The translations under genes and the position numbers were made by a program. The notes under the pieces are model-generated. The model was not told the DNA's origin, made no database searches, and was given only the letters and a program-made list of their open reading frames with translations. From assembly GCA_902595885.1 (NCBI GenBank), contig CACJRQ010000001.1, forward strand, positions 152,002-216,001: a DNA stretch of 64,000 bases, read 5' to 3'. Source of the DNA: an uncultured Pelagibacteraceae bacterium (GTDB lineage: Bacteria; Pseudomonadota; Alphaproteobacteria; Pelagibacterales; Pelagibacteraceae). Below, piece by piece: positions 37,643 to 46,956 of this stretch; the first letter of the stretch is position 1; each line of letters starts with the position of its first letter.

Positions 37643-37672
37643 ATTATATAATATATAGGCGCACATTGTAAA
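37643..37672 (-). promoter_or_regulatory. Candidate sigma-70 promoter of mlaA-mlaC
   Basis: Read on the minus strand: TTTACA (37672-37667), 18-bp spacer, TATAAT (37648-37643). The -10 is perfect. Initiation about 6 nt downstream would fall at or next to the mlaA ATG at 37637, so the transcript would be leaderless or nearly so. Confidence 0.45.
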
Positions 37673-37735
37673 TTAACATTTAATTTTAAAAAATGTCTAC
37701 AAAGTGTTTATAAATAGTCTAAAATTCAACCTAAT

Positions 37736-38473
37736 ATGAGTATAAACACAACTATGAATTATTCTCCAAACTTTGACTTAAAAAAAAGAAAAAATAAAGA
37801 AATTAAATTTATTATTTTTCATTACACTGGAATGAAAAAAGAAATTGATTCCATTAATAAATTAACAAATTACACGTCAAAAGTGAGTAGTCATTTCTTT
37901 ATAAAAAAAAATGGAGAAATATTAACATTGGTCCCTGAACCTTATATCGCTTGGCATGCTGGAGTTTCTAATTGGAAAAATTTTAAATCTTTAAATAAAT
38001 ATTCTATTGGAATTGAAATAAGTAATTCTGGACATGATTATAAATATACAAAATTCACTTCTCAACAAATCAAATCAGTTTTGAAGCTTAGCAAATATTT
38101 AATGAAGAAATATAAAATCAAATATAATTTTATTCTTGGTCATTCAGATATTGCCCCAGAAAGAAAAATAGACCCTGGAGAAAAATTTCCATGGCAATAT
38201 TTATCTAAAAAAAATATTGGTTATTGGCATACAGTAAATAAAAAAATTCTTTTAAAACTCAGGAACCAAAAAGTTTCTCAATTAGATAAAATTAACTTTT
38301 TAAGAAATTTAAGAAAAATTGGTTATACAAAAAATCTGACAAAAAAACATAATAAATTAATTAATATGCTTACAAGTGCATTTCAAAGAAGATTTAGGCA
38401 AGAGCTGATTAATGGTATTATTGATAAAGAATGCCTAATAATAAGCAAAAATCTTGCAAATAAATTTAAATAA
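37736..38473 (+). CDS. N-acetylmuramoyl-L-alanine amidase, Amidase_2 (AmpD/AmiD type)
   Basis: Zinc amidase that cuts the bond between N-acetylmuramic acid and L-Ala. Zinc-site motifs are FIIFHYTG (His29) and LGHSDIAPERKIDPGEKFPW with the second His and the Asp. SSHFFIKKNGEI and AWHAGVSNW complete the fold. The C-terminal segment AFQRRFRQELINGIID resembles a PG_binding_1 domain, as in AmiD. No signal peptide is seen, so it may work in the cytoplasm on recycled muropeptides like AmpD. It is divergent from mlaA. Confidence 0.9.
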   Translation: MSINTTMNYSPNFDLKKRKNKEIKFIIFHYTGMKKEIDSINKLTNYTSKVSSHFFIKKNGEILTLVPEPYIAWHAGVSNWKNFKSLNKYSIGIEISNSGHDYKYTKFTSQQIKSVLKLSKYLMKKYKIKYNFILGHSDIAPERKIDPGEKFPWQYLSKKNIGYWHTVNKKILLKLRNQKVSQLDKINFLRNLRKIGYTKNLTKKHNKLINMLTSAFQRRFRQELINGIIDKECLIISKNLANKFK

Positions 38474-38510
38474 TTGCTCTTGAAAATTTAAAGTAAAGTA
38501 ATAAATTCAA

Positions 38511-38871
38511 CTCGCCAGATAAATGACTTATCGCTTTAATTTATTTTAAAGAGGAAAGTCCGGGCTCTACAAGGACACAGTGCCAGGTAATACCTGGCGG
38601 GGGAAACCCCAGGGATAGTGCCACAGAAAATAAACCGCCATAACATGGCAAGGGTGAAAAGGTGTGGTAAGAGCACACCGGTTCTATTGGTAACAATGAA
38701 CGCTGGAAAACCCCACTGAGAGCAAGACTAAGTAGAGATGACATTGTTGAAAAACTAAAAGCCGTCCTTGGCTAGTCATCAGGGTTAGTTGCTTGAGCTT
38801 AAGAGTGATCTTAAGCCTAGACAAATGATAGGTTTAAATGACAGAACCCGGCTTATAGTTTATCTGGCGCT
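38511..38871 (+). ncRNA. rnpB: RNase P RNA, bacterial type A
   Basis: Catalytic RNA that trims tRNA 5' ends. The P1 helix forms between GCCAGATA (38514-38521) and TATCTGGC (38861-38868). The universal cores are present: GAGGAAAGTCCGGGCTC at 38551 onward (CR-I) and ACAGAACCCGGCTTA at 38841 onward (CR-V), which form P4. AGAGCAAGACTAAGTAGA gives the central core. Ends are set from P1 and are good to a few bases. The following 195 bp to the mraZ promoter hold no recognised gene. Confidence 0.96.
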
Positions 38872-39066
38872 TAAAAAATTAATACACGAAATAATATAAT
38901 TTAATTAAAATATTATTGAGGTTAAAAGCATAAATTTAAACGCGTCGTGAATAATCATCCCCATTACTTAACTTAAGTTACGAAATAGATTAAGAACTAT
39001 TCATATCCAATAATAATATCAGGTTTTGCTTTATAAAAAGACTTAAATTTAGCTCAGAATCAATGT

Positions 39067-39095
39067 TTGACTATCATTTTAAATACCCATATATT
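39067..39095 (+). promoter_or_regulatory. Promoter of mraZ and the dcw cluster
   Basis: TTGACT (39067-39072), exactly 17 bp, then TATATT (39090-39095). This would start transcription near 39102, about 36 nt before the mraZ ATG. It is the best promoter candidate seen for the cluster, as the gaps between the 16 downstream genes are all very short. Confidence 0.7.
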
Positions 39096-39109
39096 CCCAT
39101 ATATTCCCA
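39085..39109 (-). promoter_or_regulatory. Three TGGG boxes at 10-bp spacing (probable MraZ operator)
   Basis: The plus strand reads as a 10-bp tandem repeat CCCATATATT twice plus CCCA. On the minus strand this is TGGGA, TGGGA, TGGGT separated by 5-nt spacers (CCCA at 39086, 39096, 39106). MraZ of E. coli is known to bind TGGGN direct repeats with 5-nt spacers. The boxes cover the -10 element and start site, so binding should block transcription. Confidence 0.75.
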
Positions 39110-39137
39110 ATTATGGAATTTATGAATTTTAAAATAT

Positions 39138-39605
39138 ATGTTTTTATCTACTTACGAGAACAAATTAGACAAAAAAGGGAGAGTATCTGTGCCAGCTAGT
39201 TTCAGGTCACATTTATCAAACTTAGGTTACAATGGTGTTATTTGTTATCCATCATTTAACAATTCTTCAATTGAAGCATGCTCTCAAGATAGAATTGAAA
39301 AAATTTCATCAGCAATAGATTCTCTAAATCCTTTTGAAGAAAAAAGAGATTATTTTGCAACATCAATATTAGCTGAAAGTACGAATTTACAATTTGATAG
39401 TGAGGGCAGAATTTCACTGTCATCAAAATTATTAAAACATGCAAAAATAAAAAATAGCATGTTGTTTGTTGGTCAAGGCCAAACTTTTCAGATTTGGGAG
39501 CCAACAGCATTTGAAAAATTTAAGACATCAGCAAGAAAAAAAGCCAATTTAAATCGAGCAAGTCTTAAATGGGAAAAACACCTAAACAACAACGAGGGGA
39601 AATAA
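39138..39605 (+). CDS. mraZ: Transcriptional regulator MraZ
   Basis: Ring-forming DNA-binding protein of the AbrB/SpoVT-like fold that represses its own operon. The 155-residue protein has two MraZ repeats, the first opening with [18 protein letters not shown] and the second with [18 protein letters not shown]. The DKKGR and DSEGR loops are the conserved DNA-binding elements. The ATG is followed downstream by ftsZ with a 1-bp gap, not by rsmH as in most bacteria. Confidence 0.95.
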   Translation: MFLSTYENKLDKKGRVSVPASFRSHLSNLGYNGVICYPSFNNSSIEACSQDRIEKISSAIDSLNPFEEKRDYFATSILAESTNLQFDSEGRISLSSKLLKHAKIKNSMLFVGQGQTFQIWEPTAFEKFKTSARKKANLNRASLKWEKHLNNNEGK

Positions 39606-39606
39606 G

Positions 39607-41088
39607 ATGACAATTAACTTTAAAGCACCAGAAATTAAGGAGTTACAACCACGACTATTAGTATTAGGAGTTGGCGGAGCAGGCGGAAATGCAATTAATG
39701 AAATGATTGAAAACAACATGCAAGGAGTTGAGTTTATTGCAGTGAATACCGATGCTCAAGATTTAAAATTAAGTAAAGCAAAAACAAGAATTCAAATTGG
39801 TTTGAATTTAACAAAAGGTTTAGGAGCAGGTGCAAAGCTTGATATCGGTCAAGCAGCTGCTGATGAATCTTTAAATGAAATTGTAAACACACTTCAAGGC
39901 GCAAACATGGTTTTTATTGCAGCTGGTATGGGTGGTGGAACGGGCACTGGTGCTGCTCATGTCATCGCCAGAGCTGCTAAAGAATTAAATATCTTAACTG
40001 TAGGTGTTGTGACTCTTCCATTTTTATATGAAGGCCCCTCTAGAATGAGAAGAGCACAACAAGGCTTGGAAGAGTTGAGAAAGCATGTTGATACAATAAT
40101 TGTTATACCAAATCAAAACTTATTTAAAATAGCTAATGAACAAACAACATTTGAAGAGTCTTTTAATCTTTCTAACAATGTTTTGAGGCATGGTGTTCAA
40201 AGTGTTACGGATTTAATGGTAAGACCTGGAATAATTAATTTAGATTTTGCTGACGTTGAAACAGTAATGGCATCAATGGGTAAAGCTATGATGGGAACTG
40301 GAGAAGCAGAAGGTGAAGGTCGTGCAATGCAAGCTGCAGAGATGGCAATTAGCAATCCTTTAATTGACGACTACACTTTGAAAGGTGCTAAAGGACTATT
40401 AGTAAATATTACTGGTGGTAAAGATCTTAAGCTTTTTGAAGTAGATGAAGTAGTCAATAAAATACGATCTGAAGTAGATGCAGAGGCGGAGGTAATTATT
40501 GGAGCTATAACCGATGTTGAGCTTGATGGTAAAATTAGAGTTTCAATCGTTGCAACTTCTCTTGATGGTCAACAACCTGAATCAAAATCAGTTGTAAATA
40601 TGGTTCATAGAATTCACAATCGTAACCCTGGTTATTCTGATTTTTCAAATATTGGATCGCCTCAATCTTTCAATTTTTCAAATACAACAACATCAAATCC
40701 AATATCACATGGTGCTAATGCTTTAAAACTTGAAAATGAGGTTATCCAAGAGCAACAAACTGAAAGTTCTCACAATCAAATGATGAATGATGATGTTGTC
40801 CATAGTACTAGCATAGAAAGCGAAAGTATAGTCGAGGATAATTCGGTTAATGAAATGGAAAAATCTTTTGCACAAGAAGCAACGGAAACAACACATGAGG
40901 AAAGACTAGAGACTAATGTTGAAGAAGAAGCTTCTAATGATCTAAAGGAATTTGGAGTTGATTCAGACTCACCAGATTTATTTAGCTCAGAAAACGAAAA
41001 TTCAAGTCCCGAAGATTTATTGTCTTCAAATGAAGAAGAAGATGATGATCTTGAGATACCAGCATTCTTAAGAAGACAAAAAAATTAA
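39607..41088 (+). CDS. ftsZ: Cell-division GTPase FtsZ
   Basis: Tubulin-like GTPase that forms the division ring. The GTP-binding tubulin signature is [15 protein letters not shown], the N-terminal [13 protein letters not shown] is intact, and the T7 synergy loop is [12 protein letters not shown] linker of about 130 residues rich in Glu, Ser and Asn follows. The conserved C-terminal peptide [11 protein letters not shown], which docks to FtsA, ZipA or other partners, is intact. At 493 residues it is in the alphaproteobacterial range. Its location between mraZ and rsmH is unusual. Confidence 0.98.
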   Translation: MTINFKAPEIKELQPRLLVLGVGGAGGNAINEMIENNMQGVEFIAVNTDAQDLKLSKAKTRIQIGLNLTKGLGAGAKLDIGQAAADESLNEIVNTLQGANMVFIAAGMGGGTGTGAAHVIARAAKELNILTVGVVTLPFLYEGPSRMRRAQQGLEELRKHVDTIIVIPNQNLFKIANEQTTFEESFNLSNNVLRHGVQSVTDLMVRPGIINLDFADVETVMASMGKAMMGTGEAEGEGRAMQAAEMAISNPLIDDYTLKGAKGLLVNITGGKDLKLFEVDEVVNKIRSEVDAEAEVIIGAITDVELDGKIRVSIVATSLDGQQPESKSVVNMVHRIHNRNPGYSDFSNIGSPQSFNFSNTTTSNPISHGANALKLENEVIQEQQTESSHNQMMNDDVVHSTSIESESIVEDNSVNEMEKSFAQEATETTHEERLETNVEEEASNDLKEFGVDSDSPDLFSSENENSSPEDLLSSNEEEDDDLEIPAFLRRQKN

Positions 41089-41106
41089 TGGTCTTCCAAG
41101 AAATAA

Positions 41107-42117
41107 ATGGACGCCACCATAGTACCGAAAATGCAAAAGCATTATCCGGTACTGCTAAAAGAAATTATTAGCGTTATTTCCCCTCAACATGGTGGCACAT
41201 TTATTGATTGCACGTTTGGTCAAGGTGGTTATACCAAAAAAATTTTAGACTTCGAAAATACAAACGTAATAGCTCTAGATAGAGATATAGAGAGTGAAAA
41301 AATTGCTAATCAATTAAAAGAAAATTTTGAAGATAGATTTATTTTTAAAAATATTAAATTTAGTCAATTAAATAATTTAAAGCTTAAAAACGAAAATATA
41401 AGAGGAGTAATTTTTGATCTCGGTTATTCTTATACTCAGATAAAAGATTCAAAAAAAGGACTTTCATTTGAAGCAAATGGTAAATTAAATATGCAGTTAG
41501 GTTTAAATAACTATTCTGCAGAAGATGCAATAAATAAACTTGATGAAAAAGAATTAGAAAAGATTTTTAAATTTTTTGGTGACGAAAAAGAAGCAAAATA
41601 CATTGCACGAAATATCAATAAAGAAAGATCTAAAAATGAAATTGATACTAAATCTTTAGTTGAAATTATTGACAAATCAAAAAAAAGAAAAAATTTTAAA
41701 ATTCATAATGCAACCAAAGTTTTTCAAGCACTTAGAATTTTTGTAAATAAAGAAATAAGCGAATTAATTTATGGGCTTATTAATGCCACTAAAGTTTTAA
41801 AAAAAGGAGGCATTCTAGGGGTAGTTACTTTCCATTCTTTAGAGGATAAAATAGTAAAATATTTTTTTAAAAGCCTTTCTGAAAATAAAAGTATTTCACG
41901 ATATAGCCCTCTTGTAAAACAAGCTGATACATTATTTAATTTAATTCAAAAAAAACCAATAACTCCCTCAGAAGAAGAGTTAAGTGAAAATCCACCGTCT
42001 AGATCTGCTAAATTTAGATATGCAATAAAAAAAACTGATTTTTATAATTTCGATACCGATATAGAGGAGAAATTCAGAAATTATATTGAAATCGAAAAAT
42101 ATGGAGACAAACTGTGA
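41107..42117 (+). CDS. rsmH: 16S rRNA (cytosine(1402)-N4)-methyltransferase
   Basis: RsmH (MraW) methylates C1402 of 16S rRNA in the P site. SAM motif I is [38 protein letters not shown] holds the usual LGVSS/D region, with a Tyr variant. [10 protein letters not shown] and [16 protein letters not shown] follow. The 336-residue length is slightly long at the N-terminus, and the Met at codon 9 of the frame is an alternative start. ftsL overlaps its stop by 4 bp. Confidence 0.95.
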   Translation: MDATIVPKMQKHYPVLLKEIISVISPQHGGTFIDCTFGQGGYTKKILDFENTNVIALDRDIESEKIANQLKENFEDRFIFKNIKFSQLNNLKLKNENIRGVIFDLGYSYTQIKDSKKGLSFEANGKLNMQLGLNNYSAEDAINKLDEKELEKIFKFFGDEKEAKYIARNINKERSKNEIDTKSLVEIIDKSKKRKNFKIHNATKVFQALRIFVNKEISELIYGLINATKVLKKGGILGVVTFHSLEDKIVKYFFKSLSENKSISRYSPLVKQADTLFNLIQKKPITPSEEELSENPPSRSAKFRYAIKKTDFYNFDTDIEEKFRNYIEIEKYGDKL

Positions 42118-42419
42118 AAAAGTTTGTTTTAGCATTAGTGATTTTTGTTTTAGTCTTATCAACTGCAATAATAAAAAATTCGACTAAACAGATTGAAGAT
42201 GAAATATTTACAGCAAAAGAGAGTATTCGAGTTTTAAAGTCTGAATTTGAAAATGTATCTTTAGAGTATGATTATTTAAGTTCTGCAGAAAGATTACTTG
42301 AATATCAATCACAGTATTTTGAGGATGAGTTAATTCAAAAAAATATAAATGACTTAAAAATTTATAATATTTCAGACGATATAAATAAGATCCAAAATTT
42401 TAAAATTATAAAAGAGTAA
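42114..42419 (+). CDS. ftsL: Cell-division protein FtsL
   Basis: Small bitopic division protein of 101 residues, start GTG 42114. One N-terminal membrane helix ([17 protein letters not shown]) is followed by a periplasmic coiled coil ([24 protein letters not shown] region). FtsL forms a complex with FtsQ and FtsB and controls FtsWI. The call rests on this architecture plus the position between rsmH and ftsI, as FtsL sequences are poorly conserved. Confidence 0.85.
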   Translation: MKKFVLALVIFVLVLSTAIIKNSTKQIEDEIFTAKESIRVLKSEFENVSLEYDYLSSAERLLEYQSQYFEDELIQKNINDLKIYNISDDINKIQNFKIIKE

Positions 42420-44110
42420 TGGTTGATAATAAATCGAAATTAACTATAGAAGACTACAAAAATGATTTTATATTTAAGAAAAAAGAGAATGGATTAAATA
42501 TTCAATTTAATCGTGTAGCTTTTATTTTTTTCATTTTTTTTATTATCTATTTAATTTACACAATTCACTTAATTCATCTAGGCTCACGAAAAGATAATTT
42601 AGAACAAAGAAGCAATTTATCTGTGACTTCAAATAAACTCTATAGAGCAGACATTACAGATATAAATGGAAATTATTTAGCTAAGACAGTTAAATCTATC
42701 GATATTGGTCTAAAAACTTCAGATATAATTAATGAAAAAAAATTACTTCTAAGTTTAAATATTATTTTTCCTGATAAAAATTTTAATGAAATTAAAAAAA
42801 AAATAAAAACTAAGAAATTTTTTTATTTAGAGAAGAAAATTTCAGAGGAAAATTATGAAAAAATAATGAAATTAGGGGATAAATCTTTAGTCCCAGAAGA
42901 AAGAGTTTTAAGAATGTACCCACAAAAAAATCTTTTTAGTCATGTTTTGGGTCAGATAGATGATGACAATAACGGTATTTCTGGATTGGAAAAATCATTG
43001 AATGACGAACTTAGACAATCAAAAAAACCCATAAGACTTACTCTAGATAAGGATATTCAGTTTTTAATAAGAAAAGAATTAATTAAATATCAGGAAATTT
43101 TTAAAAGCAAAGGTAGTGCCGCCATTTTAATGGATGTTAATAATGGTAATATTTTATCACTAGTTTCTTTGCCAGATTTTAATCCAAATGAAAGACAAAA
43201 TATTACAGATGTAAATTATATTAACAGGGTAACTAAAGGAACATATGAACTTGGCTCTGTATTTAAAGCATTTACTTTTGCTAGCGCCTTAAATGAAAAG
43301 GTAATTAAACCAGAGACTGAATTTTTAGATTTACCCAAATCAATTAAATGTGACAAATACAGAATAGGTGAGTATGACAATGAAATACCGTCAGATTTAA
43401 CTGCAGAGCAAATTTTAGTTAGATCTGGAAATATAGGATCTGTCAGAATTGCTCAAAAAATTGGCCCAGAAAAATTTAAATTATTTTTAGAAAAAGTAGG
43501 CGTGTTAAGTGATATTGATTTTGATATTGAAGAAGTTGCTCCTCAAAAAAATTATGAATTTGGGAAATGCAGATTAGCTACAGCTTCTTTTGGACATGGA
43601 GTAGCGACTACAATTCTTCAATTGGCAAAAGGTTATGCAGTTTTATCAAATGGTGGTTATGAAATTAAGCCAACATTAATTTTTAAAGAAAATAATTTTA
43701 AGCAAAAAAATGAGAGAATATTAAACAGAGGTATTTCGGAACAAGTTGTTAAGGCTTTAAGAAAAATTGTAAATACTGAGGAAGGCACAGCTAAATTTGC
43801 AGATGTTCAAAATTATGAAGTTGCTGGAAAAACAGGAACTGCTGATCAACCTGAGGGAGGAGCATACTCTGAAGCAAAAATAAATACTTTTGCCTCCATT
43901 TTTCCCACTTCAAATCCACAATTTGTTTTTGTCGTAATGTTAGATACTCCAAAAAAATCTAAAGATTATTATTATAAGTATAGACACCGAAAAGGAGGCT
44001 GGAAGGGTACACTTTATAATACTGCTGGCTGGACTTCAGTAGAGGTAGCTGGAAAAGTCATAGATAAAATCGGGCCTATTTTAGCCACAAAATATATAGA
44101 GGTTAATTAA
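42419..44110 (+). CDS. ftsI: Septal peptidoglycan transpeptidase FtsI (PBP3)
   Basis: Class B penicillin-binding protein that cross-links septal peptidoglycan together with FtsW. One N-terminal membrane helix is followed by the pedestal domain and then the transpeptidase. Active-site motifs are SVFK (Ser280, Lys283), SGN in VRSGNIGSV, and KTG in VAGKTGTADQ. The 563-residue length is typical. Its first base is the last base of ftsL. Confidence 0.97.
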   Translation: MVDNKSKLTIEDYKNDFIFKKKENGLNIQFNRVAFIFFIFFIIYLIYTIHLIHLGSRKDNLEQRSNLSVTSNKLYRADITDINGNYLAKTVKSIDIGLKTSDIINEKKLLLSLNIIFPDKNFNEIKKKIKTKKFFYLEKKISEENYEKIMKLGDKSLVPEERVLRMYPQKNLFSHVLGQIDDDNNGISGLEKSLNDELRQSKKPIRLTLDKDIQFLIRKELIKYQEIFKSKGSAAILMDVNNGNILSLVSLPDFNPNERQNITDVNYINRVTKGTYELGSVFKAFTFASALNEKVIKPETEFLDLPKSIKCDKYRIGEYDNEIPSDLTAEQILVRSGNIGSVRIAQKIGPEKFKLFLEKVGVLSDIDFDIEEVAPQKNYEFGKCRLATASFGHGVATTILQLAKGYAVLSNGGYEIKPTLIFKENNFKQKNERILNRGISEQVVKALRKIVNTEEGTAKFADVQNYEVAGKTGTADQPEGGAYSEAKINTFASIFPTSNPQFVFVVMLDTPKKSKDYYYKYRHRKGGWKGTLYNTAGWTSVEVAGKVIDKIGPILATKYIEVN

Positions 44111-44112
44111 TT

Positions 44113-46956
44113 ATGCTTCTAGGGAACTACTTTAATAACATAAATAAAAATTATAGGAATTTTTCCTTTTCAGGAATTTCATTTAATACGAAGAGTATTA
44201 AAAAAAATAATATTTTTTTTGCAATCAAAGGAAATTCTATTGATGGTAATAAATTTATTACTAAAGCAATTAAAAAAGGATCAAAAATTATTGTTACTGA
44301 AAGAAAAACAAATCAATTCCAAAATGGAATTTTGTATATTCATACAAAGAATGTAAGAAAATTATTAGCTGAAACTGCTTTTAAAATTTATAATAAAAAA
44401 CCAAAAAATTTAATTGCAGTTACTGGTACTAACGGAAAATCATCGGTTGCAGATTTTTATTATCAAATATTAAAATTAAATAATAAAAAAGGTGCTTCAA
44501 TTGGTACATTAGGTGTTAAATCAAAAAGTATTAATTTGAATTTATCTAATACAACAATGGATCCAATCAAATTAGCTAAAATATTAAGCAAGTTGAAAAA
44601 TCAAAAAATAGAGAATGTAATTATGGAAGCCTCAAGCCATGGTTTAAAGCAAAATAGATTAGATGGTTTAAAGTTTAATTCAGGTATATTTACTAATCTA
44701 TCCCAGGATCATCTTGATTATCATAAAAATTTAAAAAACTATTTAAATGCAAAACTTTATTTATTTGAAAACCTAATCTCAAAAAGAGGAAATGTAATTA
44801 CAGATCAATTAATACCTGAGTTTAAAAACATAAGAAAAATTGCAATTAATAAGAAATTAAAATTGCATACACTTAATGATGGGAAAAATAATCTAGAGCT
44901 TTTATCTCATAATTTTAAAGGAGAGGTTCAATTTCTTAAAATTAAATTAAATAGCTCAATAAGGAATATAAATTTAAATTTAATTGGAAAAATACAATTA
45001 AAAAATGTTTTGATGGCAATAATTGCAGCAAAATATAGCGGTATTAGTATAAATAAAATTTTAAATACAATTCCAAAATTAAAAACTGTTGAGGGAAGGT
45101 TTGAAAAAATTGGTAAAATTAAAAATCAATCAAAAGTAATTCTTGATTACGCTCATACGCCTGATGCTCTAAAAACTTGTCTTTTAAACCTTAGAGAACA
45201 ATTTCCTAATAAAACAATCACAGTGTTATTCGGTTGTGGGGGAAATAGGGATCAAAATAAAAGATCAAAAATGGGGAAAGTAGCTAGTGATTTTGCAGAT
45301 AGTATCATTCTTACAAATGATAATCCTAGATTTGAAAATCCTCAAAAAATAAGAAGAGATATAAAAAAGGGAATTAAAAAAAAGAGAATTATTGAAATAT
45401 CTAATAGAGCAATAGCAATAACACAAGCTATTCATAATTTGAACTCAGGGGATATTTTGTTGGTTGCTGGGAAAGGCCATGAGAAAACACAAGATATTGG
45501 AAATAAGAAAATTTTCTTTTCAGACAGAAAGGTAATTCTCAATGCTATTAAGCATAAAAATAATAATTTATCAGATAATTTAAAATTAAATGTTGTTAAA
45601 GAGGCAGCTAAAATTAAAAAATTATCTGCTTCCATATCTTTAAAAACAGCAAGAATTAATTCTCAAGAAGTTACTAAAAATGATATTTTTTTTGCTATTA
45701 AGGGAAAAAAAAATGACGGTAATAAATTTGTTTCACAATCATTCAAAAAAAAAGCATCATTAGCTGTAGTGAATAAAATTCAAAAAAAATTTAATATAAA
45801 TCGACAGATTAAAGTAAAAAATACTCTGAATTGCTTAATAAGTATTTCAAAAAATTTTAGAAAAAGTATTGATACAAATATTATAGCTATCACAGGCAGT
45901 TGTGGCAAAACTACACTTAAAGAATTGTTGGGTAATGTATTAAGTAAAATTTCAAAAGTAAGTATTTCTCCAAAATCTTATAACAATAAATTTGGGGTTC
46001 CTTTAAGTCTTTTTAATTTAAAACAAAATGATGAATTTGGAATTTTAGAAATTGGAATGGATAAAAAAGGAGAAATTGACTATTTGTCTAAAATTATAAA
46101 ACCAGATGTTGGTGTGATAACAAATATAAATTATGCACATGCTAAAAATTTTAAAAATATTAAACAAATTGCTTTGGCAAAATCTGAAATTATTAACAAC
46201 ATTAAGCCTAATGGTTATGCTGTATTAAATGCAGATGACAGTTTTTTTCAATTACATAAAAAAATTGCCAAAAAAAAGAAAATTAAAGTAGTTTCTTTTG
46301 GTATTAAAAGTCAGAAATCAGACATTAAATTAAATAATATACAGCCCTTCGGAAAAAATTTTAGAATTAATATTAGATTAAATAATAAAAAAAAGTATTT
46401 TGTATTATCTAACGATTTTCAAAACAATATATCGAACACACTTTCTGCTTTAGCAGTTATCAGTATTTATAAAAATATATTTAAACTTAATGAAAATATT
46501 TTTCTCAATTTTAAAATTCCTGCAGGAAGAGGAGACCATTCTGTAGTAAAAATTGATAATAAAAAAATTAATTTAATTGATCAAAGTTATAATTCAAATC
46601 CTCTATCATTAAAATCAGCAATAAAAAATTTTGATAAAATAAGCTCAAAAAAATCAAATAAATATCTACTAATTGGTGACATGTTAGAGCTCGGTAGACA
46701 TTCTAAAAAACTTCATCAATCTATTGCTCCAATAATTAATAAAACTAAGATAGATAAGGTATTTGTTAAAGGTAAAATGGCATCTATAATATTTGCAGGC
46801 ATCTCAAAAGCCAAAAAAGGCAGGATTTTATTTAACAAATCTCAAATTATTGAATTGATTAGAAAAGACTTAAATAATAATGATTATTTAATGATTAAGG
46901 CCTCACTTGCGACAGGATTTAACGACATAGTAAAAGATCTGAAAGGATTTAATTAA
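44113..46956 (+). CDS. murEF: MurE-MurF fusion: UDP-MurNAc-tripeptide synthetase and MurF ligase
   Basis: One 947-residue frame holds two complete Mur ligases. Residues about 1-480 are MurE, with the ATP loop VTGTNGKSSVADF, carbamate-lysine region, YAHTPDALKTCL and DNPR (in LTNDNPRFENP), which in MurE marks meso-diaminopimelate as the added residue. Residues about 490-947 are MurF, with ITGSCGKTTLKELLG, NNKFGVPLSLF and DQSYNSNPLSLKSAI. Together they would add meso-DAP and D-Ala-D-Ala to the UDP-MurNAc peptide. I see no stop or frameshift at the junction. mraY starts at the next base after its stop. Confidence 0.95.
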   Translation: MLLGNYFNNINKNYRNFSFSGISFNTKSIKKNNIFFAIKGNSIDGNKFITKAIKKGSKIIVTERKTNQFQNGILYIHTKNVRKLLAETAFKIYNKKPKNLIAVTGTNGKSSVADFYYQILKLNNKKGASIGTLGVKSKSINLNLSNTTMDPIKLAKILSKLKNQKIENVIMEASSHGLKQNRLDGLKFNSGIFTNLSQDHLDYHKNLKNYLNAKLYLFENLISKRGNVITDQLIPEFKNIRKIAINKKLKLHTLNDGKNNLELLSHNFKGEVQFLKIKLNSSIRNINLNLIGKIQLKNVLMAIIAAKYSGISINKILNTIPKLKTVEGRFEKIGKIKNQSKVILDYAHTPDALKTCLLNLREQFPNKTITVLFGCGGNRDQNKRSKMGKVASDFADSIILTNDNPRFENPQKIRRDIKKGIKKKRIIEISNRAIAITQAIHNLNSGDILLVAGKGHEKTQDIGNKKIFFSDRKVILNAIKHKNNNLSDNLKLNVVKEAAKIKKLSASISLKTARINSQEVTKNDIFFAIKGKKNDGNKFVSQSFKKKASLAVVNKIQKKFNINRQIKVKNTLNCLISISKNFRKSIDTNIIAITGSCGKTTLKELLGNVLSKISKVSISPKSYNNKFGVPLSLFNLKQNDEFGILEIGMDKKGEIDYLSKIIKPDVGVITNINYAHAKNFKNIKQIALAKSEIINNIKPNGYAVLNADDSFFQLHKKIAKKKKIKVVSFGIKSQKSDIKLNNIQPFGKNFRINIRLNNKKKYFVLSNDFQNNISNTLSALAVISIYKNIFKLNENIFLNFKIPAGRGDHSVVKIDNKKINLIDQSYNSNPLSLKSAIKNFDKISSKKSNKYLLIGDMLELGRHSKKLHQSIAPIINKTKIDKVFVKGKMASIIFAGISKAKKGRILFNKSQIIELIRKDLNNNDYLMIKASLATGFNDIVKDLKGFN

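Noticed and set aside
38541..38744. A 67-codon minus-strand frame
   Set aside because: It lies wholly inside the RNase P RNA, whose conserved cores and P1 helix explain the sequence.
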